Numbered from the stretch's first letter, positions 46,396 through 55,825 are shown. The stretch is DNA of 64,000 nt from Streptomyces sp. DG1A-41 (GCF_037055355.1 NZ_CP146350.1:1-64000), one strand, 5' to 3'. Notes: a model not told the origin generated them from the letters alone. Program-made: numbers and translations.

Positions 46396-46730
46396 TCCAC
46401 GAGGCCGCCGACGAGAAACTGCTGACCAAGACGATCGCCCGTTACGGAAGGGTCGATCTTCTCTGTATTGACGAGCTGGGCTACATGGAGCTTGACCGGC
46501 GCGGCGCCGAACTGCTGTTCCAGGTTCCGACCGAGCGCGAGGAAAGGAACAGCGTGGCGATCGCCTCCAACGAATCGTTCTCCTCGTGGACCAAGACTTT
46601 CACCGACCCCCGGCTCTGCGCGGCCATCGTGGACCGCCTCACCTTCGGCGGCAACATCATCGAGACCGGCAGTGACTCCTACCGCCTCGCCCACACCAAA
46701 GCCCGCCAGCAGGCCACCGCAGCCTCCTGA
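46396..46730 (+). pseudogene. IS21-family IstB, C-terminal fragment
   Basis: Starts in LHEAADEKLLTKTIARYGRV and runs to the normal C-terminus. Closely related to istB at 25790-26587 (shared LLCIDELGYMELDRRGAELL). The Walker A half is absent. Confidence 0.85.
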
Positions 46731-46805
46731 CCACACCCGGGCCTTCCGCTGACGTGGTCATTGGCCACGGACGACTGGTATCTGCAGAGCTGGATCATGC
46801 ACGCC

Positions 46806-46920
46806 GCCGTCTGGTCCGCCACAACGAACGGCTCCCGCAGCGCAGCGAAGCGAAGCCCTGATCACCTGGACGGCCATCGCCCTGGTGACCCGCCGTCCGA
46901 CTCAGCCGACCGTCAGGCTC
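46806..46920 (+). pseudogene. IS5-family transposase tail
   Basis: Pieces RRLVRHNERLPQRSEA and LITWTAIALVTRRPT, in two frames, match the C-terminal pattern of IS5-type transposases. About 35 residues remain. Confidence 0.45.
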
Positions 46921-47215
46921 TCCAAGCCCCGCTGCTGTTTGACAGAGACGACGCCCTTTCGGCCGAGTGTGGTTGAATTTTGACCTACTGGAGAGCGGTG
47001 CGTGACCGGCTGATCTCATACGGTTCCCACCAGTGTGCATCCACTCACACGCCAGGGGGAATGCCTGCAGGGGCCACACACCAACGCCCTTCAGGTTCCC
47101 AGAGCGTGTCCGAATCGGATCGGCCCTTCGGGTGGCCGAAAATCATCAACCGGGCTGACACGAGTCATCTCTACCGTCATGATCGAGGGCCGATCTTCGT
47201 GGCGAAGGGAAATGA
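46921..47215. other. Upstream region of radical SAM gene
   Basis: No gene. A promoter-like ctgacacgagtcat lies near 47155, and GAAGGGAA before the ATG at 47216 is a good ribosome-binding site. No cobalamin riboswitch core was recognised. Confidence 0.35.
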
Positions 47216-48709
47216 ATGCCGCTCAAGGTGCTGCTCGCGAATGCCCCGAACCCCACCGCGAACGGAAACGCGTCCAACTACGCCTGCTATCCACATATCG
47301 GCATCATCCAGCTGGCCACGGCGATACGCGACGCCTTCCGCGACCAGGTGGAAGTGTGTGTGGTCGACGGAGGCATCAGTAACACCGTCGAAGTGCAGAA
47401 AAAAGTGCGGGACTTCGGGCCGGACCTCGTCGGAGTGAGCGCCCTGACACCCACCTACAGCGAGGCCCTCAAGATCGCCGACACCGCGAAGCGGATCGGC
47501 GCCAAGGTGGTTCTCGGCGACGACCACGCTGGCTTCTTCCCCGAGCTCATCCTGGTAAACCGGCCCGCCATCGACTACATCGTCGCCAACGACGTGGGCG
47601 AGACGCCTTTCGTGGAGCTGGTGGGCGCGCTACTGTCCGGCACCCCGCTGACGGGCGTCTCCTCGCTCGTCCACCGTCAGGGTGAAACGGTCGTCTCCAA
47701 CCCGGCGCCCCGATACGCGCTCGCCGAGCGCAACACGATTCCGGATCTGGCATTCATACGCGACGAACTCGACGTGTACGCCCGGAACTACCGGGAGCAG
47801 TTCGGACATCTGCATGACCACACGGTCATACCCATCACCGTGAACAACGCCCGCGGCTGCGAGAACGGATACAAGCGCTGCACCTATTGCAGCATTGCCG
47901 ATCTCACAGTCAACACGGGCGAACCGGGCGGATTCTGGAAGGCGGTGGACATCTACAACCGAGAATTCGGTATCAACCTCTTCTTCGAGGTGTACGACAG
48001 CTTCACCGCCAGCCCACGCTATGTCGACGCCCTCATCGACGCCACACCCCCGCACCTCCGTCGCCGCATCGACAACGGTGAGCTGGAGATCATGGTGTAC
48101 GCGCGAGCGCTGGGTCTGACCAAACGCAACAACGTGGACAAGTGCCGCCGCCTCGGCGTGACCCGGGCGAACATCGGGCTCGACGCCGCCGACCCCGAGA
48201 TGCTGGAGGCGCAGCGGAAGAACAAGACCACCGACGCGACGAACCTGGAGGCGATCCGACTGCTCAACAAGGCAGGGATCTCCGTGCACGCCTCATACAT
48301 CGCGGGGGCACCGGGCGAACGTCCGCGGACGCTGGACCGGACGATCGAGGGCATTCGGCAAATGTTGGGCGAGGTCGAGCTGTCGTCCGTCGAGTTCTCC
48401 CGGTTCATCCCCCTGCCCAACAGTCCGGCGTGGGACCTGCTCGTCGACTACGAGCAGCCGTCGTTCTTCAAGACCAGCGCGGAGATCGACGCGTACCTGG
48501 CCGAACTCGACATCGTCATCACCCCCGAGAAGCGATCGGAGCTCTACAAGAGGTTCGGCGAGCAGGACCTGCTCGACATCGACGAACTCGCGGCCGCATG
48601 GGCCGAGAACTTCACCCACATCTCCGAGGACTACGCTCTTCAACGGATCGCGGATGTCGATCAGTTGGTCATGTCGCACAACGTACGCACCGGCAACAAC
48701 GTCGGCTAG
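47216..48709 (+). CDS. B12-binding-type radical SAM enzyme
   Basis: 497 residues. N-terminal cobalamin-binding-like Rossmann domain (residues 1-160: KVLLANAPNP, GVSALTPTYSEALKIADTAK, VVLGDDHAGFFPEL). The radical SAM core follows. Cluster cysteines are Cys215, Cys222 and Cys225 (ARGCENGYKRCTYCSI), a Cx6Cx2C spacing instead of the usual Cx3Cx2C. Further core parts are GLDAADPEMLEAQRKNKTTD and AGISVHASYIAGAPGERPRT, like a radical SAM GxIxGxxE-type strand. ATG with a good ribosome-binding site. It is followed by a LysE-type exporter 50 bp on. Reaction unknown; methyltransfer or rearrangement is possible. Confidence 0.88.
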   Translation: MPLKVLLANAPNPTANGNASNYACYPHIGIIQLATAIRDAFRDQVEVCVVDGGISNTVEVQKKVRDFGPDLVGVSALTPTYSEALKIADTAKRIGAKVVLGDDHAGFFPELILVNRPAIDYIVANDVGETPFVELVGALLSGTPLTGVSSLVHRQGETVVSNPAPRYALAERNTIPDLAFIRDELDVYARNYREQFGHLHDHTVIPITVNNARGCENGYKRCTYCSIADLTVNTGEPGGFWKAVDIYNREFGINLFFEVYDSFTASPRYVDALIDATPPHLRRRIDNGELEIMVYARALGLTKRNNVDKCRRLGVTRANIGLDAADPEMLEAQRKNKTTDATNLEAIRLLNKAGISVHASYIAGAPGERPRTLDRTIEGIRQMLGEVELSSVEFSRFIPLPNSPAWDLLVDYEQPSFFKTSAEIDAYLAELDIVITPEKRSELYKRFGEQDLLDIDELAAAWAENFTHISEDYALQRIADVDQLVMSHNVRTGNNVG

Positions 48710-48759
48710 TTACCGGCGACGACGCCGGGCAGCCGCAGCCGCCACGGAGGGAGCAGCAG

Positions 48760-49410
48760 ATGCTGGGAGTGTCCAACCTTTCCACCTACGCCCTGGGGAC
48801 GCTCCTCATTATTCTGCTGCCGGGGCCCAGTTCCCTCTACACGCTGTCCGTGGCGGCGCGGCGCGGTGTGCGGACCGGGTACCGGGCCGCGGCGGGGGTG
48901 TTCATCGGCGAGGCCCTGCTGATGCTGCTCACCGCCGCGGGGCTCTCTTCGCTGCTGCGTGCCAACGAACTCGTTTTCTCCCTCATCAAGTACGCGGGGG
49001 CCGGTTATCTGGCCTGGATCGCGGTCGGGATGATCCGCGGGGCATGGGAGATGTGGCGCACCCGCAAGGTGGAAGCACCGGAGGAGGGGCCGGAGGGCGC
49101 CCAGGACGGCGAGCGGCCGTTCCGTCGGTCGCTGCTGATCACTCTGCTCAACCCGAAGGCGATCCTGTTCTTCATTTCCTTCTTCGTGCAGTTCGTCGAC
49201 CCGTCCTATCCGCACCCGGCGCTGTCCTTCGGACTGCTCGCGCTGATCTACCAGGTGATCAGCATCAGCTACGTGACTCTGCTGATCCTCGGCGGCACGT
49301 ACCTCTCGGCCCAGTTCCGCCGTCGGCGGCGACTGTCGGCGGGGCTGACCAGCGGAGCCGGCGCCCTCTTCCTCGGGTTCGCGGCAAAGCTCGCCACTAC
49401 GGGCAACTGA
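48760..49410 (+). CDS. LysE-family amino acid or metabolite exporter
   Basis: 216 residues with six predicted helices. The start (YALGTLLIILLPGPSSLYTL) contains the LysE/RhtB signature PGPSSLYTL, and LITLLNPKAILFFISFF the second conserved box. The loop RKVEAPEEGPEGAQDGERP is acidic and cytoplasmic. ATG at 48760 with ACGGAGGGA upstream; the long upstream in-frame extension lies within the radical SAM gene and is not used. Probably co-transcribed with it, which suggests it exports the enzyme's product or a toxic intermediate. Confidence 0.9.
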   Translation: MLGVSNLSTYALGTLLIILLPGPSSLYTLSVAARRGVRTGYRAAAGVFIGEALLMLLTAAGLSSLLRANELVFSLIKYAGAGYLAWIAVGMIRGAWEMWRTRKVEAPEEGPEGAQDGERPFRRSLLITLLNPKAILFFISFFVQFVDPSYPHPALSFGLLALIYQVISISYVTLLILGGTYLSAQFRRRRRLSAGLTSGAGALFLGFAAKLATTGN

Positions 49411-49902
49411 CGTACCGGGGAGCCGACCGCACAACGCGGGGGACAGCCAACGTGCGCCGGTGCGGATGCGGTAACGGTTGACTAAGTGAGCGTTTGACAC
49501 GCCTATCGGGCGGTTCATAGCGATTTTCAGCGACCGGGCGCGAGCGCCGAACCAAGCGATCCGCCGGGAATACGGCTTCTGCGGCAATCAGCAGACCAGT
49601 TATGCGCCGGGTACCTTACCAAAGCTCCTGTCTCATTTAGAAACCTACCGGTTCACCCGAGATCGAGAACGCACGCCCCGGTGCACCCAACACCCCCGCC
49701 CACGCCCTGCTCAGATCGGCCGCCACCGCATACCCAGGCATCATGCAGCCCTCACGGCCCTACCCCAGCGACCTGTCGGGGAGGCAGCTCGTTGCCGGAC
49801 CGGCGCCCCGACCGGACCGAGGGCCGGGAGGGGACCGGTGACCCAGCCCGACCGGCGGGCCGGGGGCCTGGGTCGCGTATCGCCCCGCGGGTGCCGTCGG
49901 AT
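49411..49902. other. Intergenic region
   Basis: No supported gene. Around 49480-49660 the sequence is AT-richer than average (gtctcatttagaaacctacc) and may mark the edge of a transferred segment. Otherwise nothing seen. Confidence 0.35.
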
Positions 49903-51219
49903 TCAGCCGCGTGCCGTCGCCCGTCCGGTGGTGTCGGCCGCCGGGTGCGGGTGCGGCGCGGGGCGGGACAGGACGCGTTTGACGCCGTAGGTCGCCACCG
50001 CGGCCACGGCCATCGCGGCGACCAGGACCCACAGGCCGGCCGCGGCGGAGCCGGTGCGGTCCACGACCACGCCGATACCCATCGGGCCGAAGCCGCCGCC
50101 GAGGTTGCCCACCGCGTTGATCAGGGCGATGCCCGACGCGGCCTGGACGCCGGTGAGGAACCGGGACGGCAGGGACCACAGCACCGGCTGGCCGGAGTAG
50201 ATGCCCAGCGCCGCGACACTGAGGAAGGCCATCCGCAGGACGGGGTCGTCCACCAGGACGCTGGCCGCGAGTCCTGCCGCCCCGGTCGCCGCGGTCCCGG
50301 CGATCCACGGGTACCGGCCGCCGGTACGGTCGGCGAGCTTCGGCACGACGTAGAGGCCCAGGGCGACGAAGACGTACGGGACGGCGGTGACGAGACCGGT
50401 CTGGGTGCCGGTGAGGCCGCCGAAGTCGTCGACGATGGTGGGCAGCCAGAAGCTCAGCCCGTAGGCACCGAGCGGGAAGCAGAGGTAGAACAGCGCGAGG
50501 AGGACCACCCGGCGGTCCCGCAGCGCGGCCAGGGGGCTGCCGTGGCCGCCGCCGGACCGCCGTGCCTCCTCGGCCAGTTCAGCCGCCAGCCAGCCGCGCT
50601 GCCCCTCGTCCAGCCAGCGCACCTCGCCGGGGCCGTCGGGCAGGAACCGCAGGGTGACGAAGGCGAGCAGCACGGCGGGCGCGCCGGTCGCGACGAAGAT
50701 CCACTGCCAGCCCGCGAGGCCGAGCGTGCCGTCCAGGTCGTCCAGGGCGCCCATGACGGGGTTGCCGAGCAGGAAGGCGAGGGGCTGGGACAGCATGAAC
50801 CAGCCGATGACGCGCGCCCGGTAGCGGTACGGGTACCACTTGGTGAGGTAGTACAGGACGCCCGGGTAGAAGCCCGCCTCGGCGGCGCCCAGCAGGAACC
50901 GCGCCAGGTAGAACTGCCAGGACGTGGAGACCAGGGCGGTCAGCACCGTGACCAGTCCCCAGCCCAACATGATCCTGGTGAACCAGCGGCGGGCGCCGAA
51001 GCGCTCCAGCCAGACGTTGCTGGGCACCTCGCAGCAGGCGTACGCGACGAAGAACGCCACCTGCCCGAGGGTGAACGCCGTGTGCGACAGGCCCAGTTCC
51101 TCCTGCAGCGTCAGCTTGGCGAAGCCGACGTTCGAGCGGTCGACGTAGGCGACGAGGTACAGCAGGACGAGGAACGGCATCAGCCGCCACGTCACCGCCT
51201 TCATCGTCGTGGCCTCCAT
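49903..51219 (-). CDS. MFS permease, anion:cation symporter (sugar acid) type
   Basis: 438 residues, 12 helices. Signature YVDRSNVGFAKLTLQEELG after helix 1 and AEAGFYPGVLYYLTKWYP are typical of the ACS family that imports hexuronates, galactonate and similar acids. An AAGGAGAACC ribosome-binding site precedes the ATG. Divergent from the catabolic operon by 151 bp, so it probably shares the FadR-type regulator. The likely substrate is the acid used by the dehydratase. Confidence 0.9.
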   Translation of the reverse strand: MEATTMKAVTWRLMPFLVLLYLVAYVDRSNVGFAKLTLQEELGLSHTAFTLGQVAFFVAYACCEVPSNVWLERFGARRWFTRIMLGWGLVTVLTALVSTSWQFYLARFLLGAAEAGFYPGVLYYLTKWYPYRYRARVIGWFMLSQPLAFLLGNPVMGALDDLDGTLGLAGWQWIFVATGAPAVLLAFVTLRFLPDGPGEVRWLDEGQRGWLAAELAEEARRSGGGHGSPLAALRDRRVVLLALFYLCFPLGAYGLSFWLPTIVDDFGGLTGTQTGLVTAVPYVFVALGLYVVPKLADRTGGRYPWIAGTAATGAAGLAASVLVDDPVLRMAFLSVAALGIYSGQPVLWSLPSRFLTGVQAASGIALINAVGNLGGGFGPMGIGVVVDRTGSAAAGLWVLVAAMAVAAVATYGVKRVLSRPAPHPHPAADTTGRATARG

Positions 51220-51370
51220 GCGGTTCTCCTTCGTACAGCACGGGTGGTGCAGCCGGACGAGCGCAGACGCTAACGTGATTTGATATGACCATTGAAGGGG
51301 TCGTCAGGACACGAGTTGGTCACGGCGCCCCGTGTGAAGACCCCCGCCCGCGGCCACCGGAAGGACGACA

Positions 51371-53104
51371 TTGACGACCGGAACCCCACGCCCGCCGCTG
51401 CGCAGCAGGAGCTGGTTCGGCGACGGCGGCAAGAACGGCTTCATCGCCCGGCACCATCTGCGCGCCATGGGCCGGGGCGGCCACAACTTCGACGGCCTGC
51501 CCGTGATCGGCATCTGCAACAGCTTCTCCGAACTCACGCCCTGCAACGGGCACTTGCGGCCGATCGCGGAGGCCGTCAAGCGGGGCGTGCTGCAGGCCGG
51601 CGGTTTCCCCTTGGAGTTCCCGGCGATGTCCCTGGGCGAGCCGTTCCTGCGGCCGACGTCCATGCTCTACCGCAACCTCGCCGCCATGGAGATCGAGGAG
51701 CAGATCCGCGCCAACCCGCTGGACGCGGTCGTCCTGCTCACCGGCTGCGACAAGACCACGCCCGCCGCGCTGATGGGCGCGGCCAGCGCCGGGGTGCCGG
51801 CGATCGTGTTCACCGGCGGGCCGATGCTCAACGGCCGGTTCCGGGGGCGGGCGGTGGGCTCCGGCACGGACATCTGGCGGATGACGGAGGAGCTGCGCGC
51901 GGGCACGGTGACGCAGGAGGAGTTCACCGAGTTCGAGAGCTCGCTGAACCGGTCGGCCGGCCACTGCATGACCATGGGGACCGCCTCGACCATGGCCTGC
52001 CTGGCCGAGGCCCTCGGCATGATGCTGCCCGGCGCCTCCGGGCTGCCCGCCGTGGACGCCCGGCGCGGCACGCTCGCCGAGGAGACCGGCATGCGCGCGG
52101 TGGAGCTGGCCGGCTCCGAGCTGACACCGGCCCGGATCATGACCCGGGCCGCCTTCGAGAACGCCGTGCGGATCAACGCGGCGATCGGCGGCTCCACCAA
52201 CGCCGTGGTGCATCTGCTGGCGGTCGCCGGCCGGCTCGGCGTGCCGCTGACGCTGGACGACTTCGACCGGCTCGGCGCCGAACTGCCGCTGCTGGTCGAC
52301 CTGATGCCGTCCGGCCGGTTCCTGATGGAGGAGTTCGCCTACGCCGGCGGCCTGCCCGCGCTGATCGACAGCGTGCGCGACCACCTCGACCCCGGCGCGG
52401 TGACCGTCACCGGCCGCACGCTGCTCGACAACTGCGCCGGCGCCCGCGTGCACGACCCGGCCGTCATCCGGCCGCTCACCGACCCGGTCCTCCCGGCGGG
52501 CACCGGCACCGCCGTCGTCCGCGGCAACCTGGCGCCCGACGGCGCGGTGATCAAACAGTCCGCGGCCGAGCCGCGCCTGCTGCGCCACACGGGCCCGGCG
52601 CTGGTCTTCGACGCGCTGGAGGACTACCTGGCCGTCGCCGAGGACCCGGACCTCGACATCACCGCGGACACCGTGCTGATCGTGCGCAACACCGGCCCGA
52701 AGGGGTATCCGGGCATGCCGGAGGTGGGCAACCTGCCGCTTCCGAAGAAGCTGCTGGACGCTGGCGTACGCGACATGGTGCGCGTGTCGGACGCCCGGAT
52801 GTCCGGTACGGCGTTCGGCGCCTGCGTGCTGCACGTGGCGCCGGAGGCCGCGGTCGGCGGCCCGCTGGCGCTGGTGCGCACCGGCGACCCGGTGCGCCTC
52901 GACGTGCCGGCGCGGACGCTGGACGTGCTGGTCGGCGAGGAGGAACTGGCGCGGCGCCGGGCGGCCTGGCGACCGCCCGCCCCGGTCGCCGGGCGCGGCT
53001 GGACGCGGCTGTACACCGAGCACGTCACCCAGGCGGACACCGGCGCCGATCTGGATTTCCTGGTGGGTTCGACGGATTCGACACCGCCGCGGCAGGCGTT
53101 CTGA
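51371..53104 (+). CDS. IlvD/Edd-family sugar acid dehydratase
   Basis: 577 residues, the normal length for aldonate dehydratases (arabonate, xylonate, gluconate types) using an iron-sulphur cluster. Cluster Cys candidates lie in ICNSFSELTPCNGHLRP, LLTGCDKTTPAALMGAA and GHCMTMGTASTMACLAE. NTGPKGYPGMPEVGNLPLPK and SDARMSGTAFGACVLHV are late family motifs. TTG start with GGAAGG. It would convert an aldonate to a 2-keto-3-deoxy acid, feeding the next two genes; the precise acid cannot be read from sequence. Confidence 0.9.
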   Translation: MTTGTPRPPLRSRSWFGDGGKNGFIARHHLRAMGRGGHNFDGLPVIGICNSFSELTPCNGHLRPIAEAVKRGVLQAGGFPLEFPAMSLGEPFLRPTSMLYRNLAAMEIEEQIRANPLDAVVLLTGCDKTTPAALMGAASAGVPAIVFTGGPMLNGRFRGRAVGSGTDIWRMTEELRAGTVTQEEFTEFESSLNRSAGHCMTMGTASTMACLAEALGMMLPGASGLPAVDARRGTLAEETGMRAVELAGSELTPARIMTRAAFENAVRINAAIGGSTNAVVHLLAVAGRLGVPLTLDDFDRLGAELPLLVDLMPSGRFLMEEFAYAGGLPALIDSVRDHLDPGAVTVTGRTLLDNCAGARVHDPAVIRPLTDPVLPAGTGTAVVRGNLAPDGAVIKQSAAEPRLLRHTGPALVFDALEDYLAVAEDPDLDITADTVLIVRNTGPKGYPGMPEVGNLPLPKKLLDAGVRDMVRVSDARMSGTAFGACVLHVAPEAAVGGPLALVRTGDPVRLDVPARTLDVLVGEEELARRRAAWRPPAPVAGRGWTRLYTEHVTQADTGADLDFLVGSTDSTPPRQAF

Positions 53105-53129
53105 GCGCGGGCCAAGGCAGGAGTACCGC

Positions 53130-54122
53130 ATGACCGACACGACAGTGAACGCAATGGCCCCCGAGGTGGTCCTGTGCGGGGAGGCGATGCTGCTCATGGT
53201 CGCCGAGCCGGGCGTGCCGCTGGAGCGGGCCGTGGCCTTCCGCCGGTCCGTCGCCGGCGCGGAGAGCAACGTGGCGGCCGGGCTCGCCCGGCTGGGGCAC
53301 CGGGCCCGCTGGATCGGCCGCGTGGGCGACGACCCGGCGGGGCGCGCCGTGCTGGCCCAGTTGCGCGCGGACGGCGTCGACGTGGCGTACGCGGAGGTCG
53401 ACCCCGGGGCGCCGACCGGGCTGCTGTTGCGGGACAGCCACCCCGTCCGCGCGATCGACGTGCAGTACCACCGCGCCGGGTCGGCGGCCTCGCGGCTGAC
53501 GCCTCAGGCGCTGCGTCCCGAGATGGTGGCGGGCGCGCGCCTGGTGCACGTCAGCGGCATCACGGCGATGCTCTCCGAGAGCGCGCTGCGGGCCACCGTA
53601 CGGCTCATGGAACTGGCCCGCGCGGCGGGCGCCGCGGTGTGCGTCGACCCCAACGTGCGCCTGCGGCTGGCGCCCGCCGAGCGCTGGCGGGCCGTGGTCG
53701 GACCGCTGCTGCACCGCGCCGACCTGGTGCTGGCCGGGGAGGACGAGCTGGAGGTGCTCGACACCGGCGGCGGCGACCCCGGCCGGGCGGTGCGACGGCT
53801 TCTGGCCTCGGGCGTGAGCGGCGTCGTCGTCAAGCACCGCGACAAGTCGGCCACGTTCACCACTGCGGACGGGACGTGGGGGCCCCAACCGGCCTACCCC
53901 GTGCCCCTGGTGGACCCGGTGGGTGCCGGGGACGCGTTCGCAGCGGGCTTCCTGTCCGGGCGGCTGCGCGGGATCCCGCCCGCGCGGGCGCTGGCCGAGG
54001 GTGCCGCCGTGGCGGCCCTGGCGGTGCAGTGCGTGACCGACGTGGACGGGCTGCCCGACCGGACGGGCCTCGACCGTGCCCTCGCGGGGTTCGAGGGCGA
54101 CCGGGAGACGGTCCACCGCTGA
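53130..54122 (+). CDS. kdgK: PfkB-family sugar kinase, probable 2-keto-3-deoxygluconate kinase
   Basis: 330 residues of the ribokinase fold. N-terminal VVLCGEAMLLMVAEPG and RRSVAGAESNVAAGLARLGH (substrate side), C-terminal signature DPVGAGDAFAAGFLSGRL with the catalytic Asp. It would phosphorylate 2-keto-3-deoxygluconate made by the dehydratase. Gap of 25 bp upstream indicates one operon. The substrate assignment is mostly from the flanking aldolase and dehydratase. Confidence 0.87.
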   Translation: MTDTTVNAMAPEVVLCGEAMLLMVAEPGVPLERAVAFRRSVAGAESNVAAGLARLGHRARWIGRVGDDPAGRAVLAQLRADGVDVAYAEVDPGAPTGLLLRDSHPVRAIDVQYHRAGSAASRLTPQALRPEMVAGARLVHVSGITAMLSESALRATVRLMELARAAGAAVCVDPNVRLRLAPAERWRAVVGPLLHRADLVLAGEDELEVLDTGGGDPGRAVRRLLASGVSGVVVKHRDKSATFTTADGTWGPQPAYPVPLVDPVGAGDAFAAGFLSGRLRGIPPARALAEGAAVAALAVQCVTDVDGLPDRTGLDRALAGFEGDRETVHR

Positions 54123-54179
54123 CGCGGCACCGCTCCCGCACGACACGACTCAGCACTACTCGGCTCAGAACGGAGTGAC

Positions 54180-54800
54180 ATGTACCGATGGGAGATCGTG
54201 CGGGCCGTCACCGCCCAGCGCGTGTTCGGCATCGTGCGCAGCGGGTCCGCGGAGGAGGCCGCCACGGGGGCCCGGGCGGTGCTCGACGCCGGACTGCGCG
54301 CCGTGGAGGTCGCCCTCACCACCCCGGGGGCGCTGACGGCCCTCGCCCGGGTGCGCGCCGACCGCCCCGAGGCGCTGCTCGGCGCCGGGACGGTGCTGGA
54401 CGGGGCCGCCGCCCGCGCGGCCGTCGAGGCGGGGGCGCGGTTCCTGGTGTCGCCCAGCCTGCACCCGGAGGTGATCCGCACCGGGCACCGCTACGGCGTG
54501 CCGGTGTTCCCCGGGGTGAGCACCCCCACCGAGATGGTGCGGGCGCTGGAGGAGGGCGCCGACGCGCTGAAGCTCTTCCCGGCGTCCGCGGTCGGCCCGT
54601 CGTGGCTGTCCGACATACGGGCCGCGCTGCCCCAGGCCCCCGTGATCCCCACCGGGGGTGTGACAATCGAGGACGCACCGGAGTGGATCGCGGCCGGGGC
54701 CGTCGCCTGCGGCATGGGCTCGGCGCTCACCTCGGGAGGGGCCGCGGCGGCAGGCGAACGGGTCGCCGCGCTGCTGGACCGGCTCGCCCGCGCGCGCTGA
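54180..54800 (+). CDS. eda: KDPG/KDPGal aldolase
   Basis: 206 residues, a short TIM barrel. Glu43 in AVEVALTTPG, GAGTVLD, and the Schiff-base Lys131 in DALKLFPASAVGPS are visible, with PTGGVTIEDAPEWIAAGAVA as the phosphate-binding end. It splits 2-keto-3-deoxy-6-phospho-sugar acid into pyruvate and glyceraldehyde 3-phosphate. It completes the pathway with the preceding two genes. Confidence 0.9.
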   Translation: MYRWEIVRAVTAQRVFGIVRSGSAEEAATGARAVLDAGLRAVEVALTTPGALTALARVRADRPEALLGAGTVLDGAAARAAVEAGARFLVSPSLHPEVIRTGHRYGVPVFPGVSTPTEMVRALEEGADALKLFPASAVGPSWLSDIRAALPQAPVIPTGGVTIEDAPEWIAAGAVACGMGSALTSGGAAAAGERVAALLDRLARAR

Positions 54801-54847
54801 CCGTCCGGCGCTCCCGTACGACCATGAAGGCGAAGGGCAGGACAGCG

Positions 54848-55591
54848 GTGGAACTGCAGGGGCTGCACGGGCAGGTCGTCGACCGCATCGGCGCGTCCCT
54901 CGCCGACGACGAGCGGCGCGCGGGGCGGGTGCTGCGGCTGGAGGACGTCCAGGCCGAGTACGGCGTCTCGCGCACCGTCGCGCGGGAGGCCATACGGGTG
55001 CTGGAGTCCAAGCGGGTCGTGCACAGCCGCCCCCGCGTGGGCATCACCGTCCGCCCGCTGCCGGAGTGGAACCTGTACGACCCCCAGGTCATCCGGTGGC
55101 GGCTGGCCACCTCGCAGCGGCGGGAGCAGTTGCGGGAACTGGCGGAGCTGCGGGCGGCGGTGGAGCCGGCCGCCGCGTCCCTGGGTGCCCTGCGCAGCGA
55201 CGGCGCGCTGCGCGAGCGACTGCTCGGGCACGCGCGGGACATGGCCGACGCTGCCGGGGAGGGTGACCTCAAGCGGTTCATCGCCGCCGACGCCGCCTTC
55301 CACCGGACGCTGCTGGCCAGTTCGGCCAACGCGATGTTCGCCCAGCTCGCCGACGTGACGGAGGAACTGCTCGTCGCCCGGGGCGAGCTGGCGCTGATGC
55401 CGGACCGGGTGGACGACGCGTCGGTGCGCCGGCACGTGGACGCGGCGCGCGCCGTCGCCGACGGCGATCCGGCGGGCGCCGCCGCGTGCGTGCGAGTGAT
55501 CCTCGACCGGTCCCGGGGGGAAGTGGAAGGGCTCCTCGACGGCGGTGATCCGTCGACCGGGGGTCCCGGGGGCTGCGCCTTCGGCGAGTGA
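54848..55591 (+). CDS. FadR-type GntR-family regulator
   Basis: 247 residues. Winged helix: EDVQAEYGVSRTVAREAIRV, LESKRVVHSRPRVGITVRPL. The C-terminal FCD domain has RFIAADAAFHRTLLASSANA and ADVTEELLVARG, with a metal-binding Asp/His pattern usual for sugar-acid sensors. GTG at 54848 (AAGGGCAGG upstream) is preferred to the ATG at 54824. Last in the operon; probably a repressor of both operon and divergent permease, relieved by a pathway intermediate. Confidence 0.88.
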   Translation: MELQGLHGQVVDRIGASLADDERRAGRVLRLEDVQAEYGVSRTVAREAIRVLESKRVVHSRPRVGITVRPLPEWNLYDPQVIRWRLATSQRREQLRELAELRAAVEPAAASLGALRSDGALRERLLGHARDMADAAGEGDLKRFIAADAAFHRTLLASSANAMFAQLADVTEELLVARGELALMPDRVDDASVRRHVDAARAVADGDPAGAAACVRVILDRSRGEVEGLLDGGDPSTGGPGGCAFGE

Positions 55592-55626
55592 CGCCCCGGG
55601 CCCCGGTCTCCGGCCGTCGGCGGCGG

Positions 55627-55800
55627 TCAGTCCGCCAGGCCGGCGAACACGGCGGGATCGTAGGAGCGCCCGGCATGCGGGTGATCACGCCGAGCCGGTT
55701 GGCGGCGTTGATCATCGCGATCAGGCAGACCAGGGCCGCGGTCCGGTCGTCGTCGTAGTGACACGGCGGCGCCGGGCGGCTTCCCGTACGGGACACGATC
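55627..55800 (-). pseudogene. AhpD/carboxymuconolactone decarboxylase-like fragment
   Basis: C-terminal piece with HYDDDRTAALVCLIAMINAA and NRLGVITRMPG, then a frame change to RSYDPAVFAGLAD and a stop. The Cys-containing active site half is absent. These genes often neighbour sigma-J-type factors, and one follows here. Confidence 0.6.
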
Positions 55801-55825
55801 GAGCGCGAGCAGGCGGGAGCCGACG

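Noticed and set aside
46921..47215. Cobalamin riboswitch before the B12-type radical SAM gene
   Set aside because: No B12-box-like core (such as gccactg) or long conserved fold could be recognised.
48142..48759. Upstream extension of the LysE frame giving a 422-residue product
   Set aside because: The extra part lies within the radical SAM gene in another frame; a proper ATG and ribosome-binding site occur at 48760.
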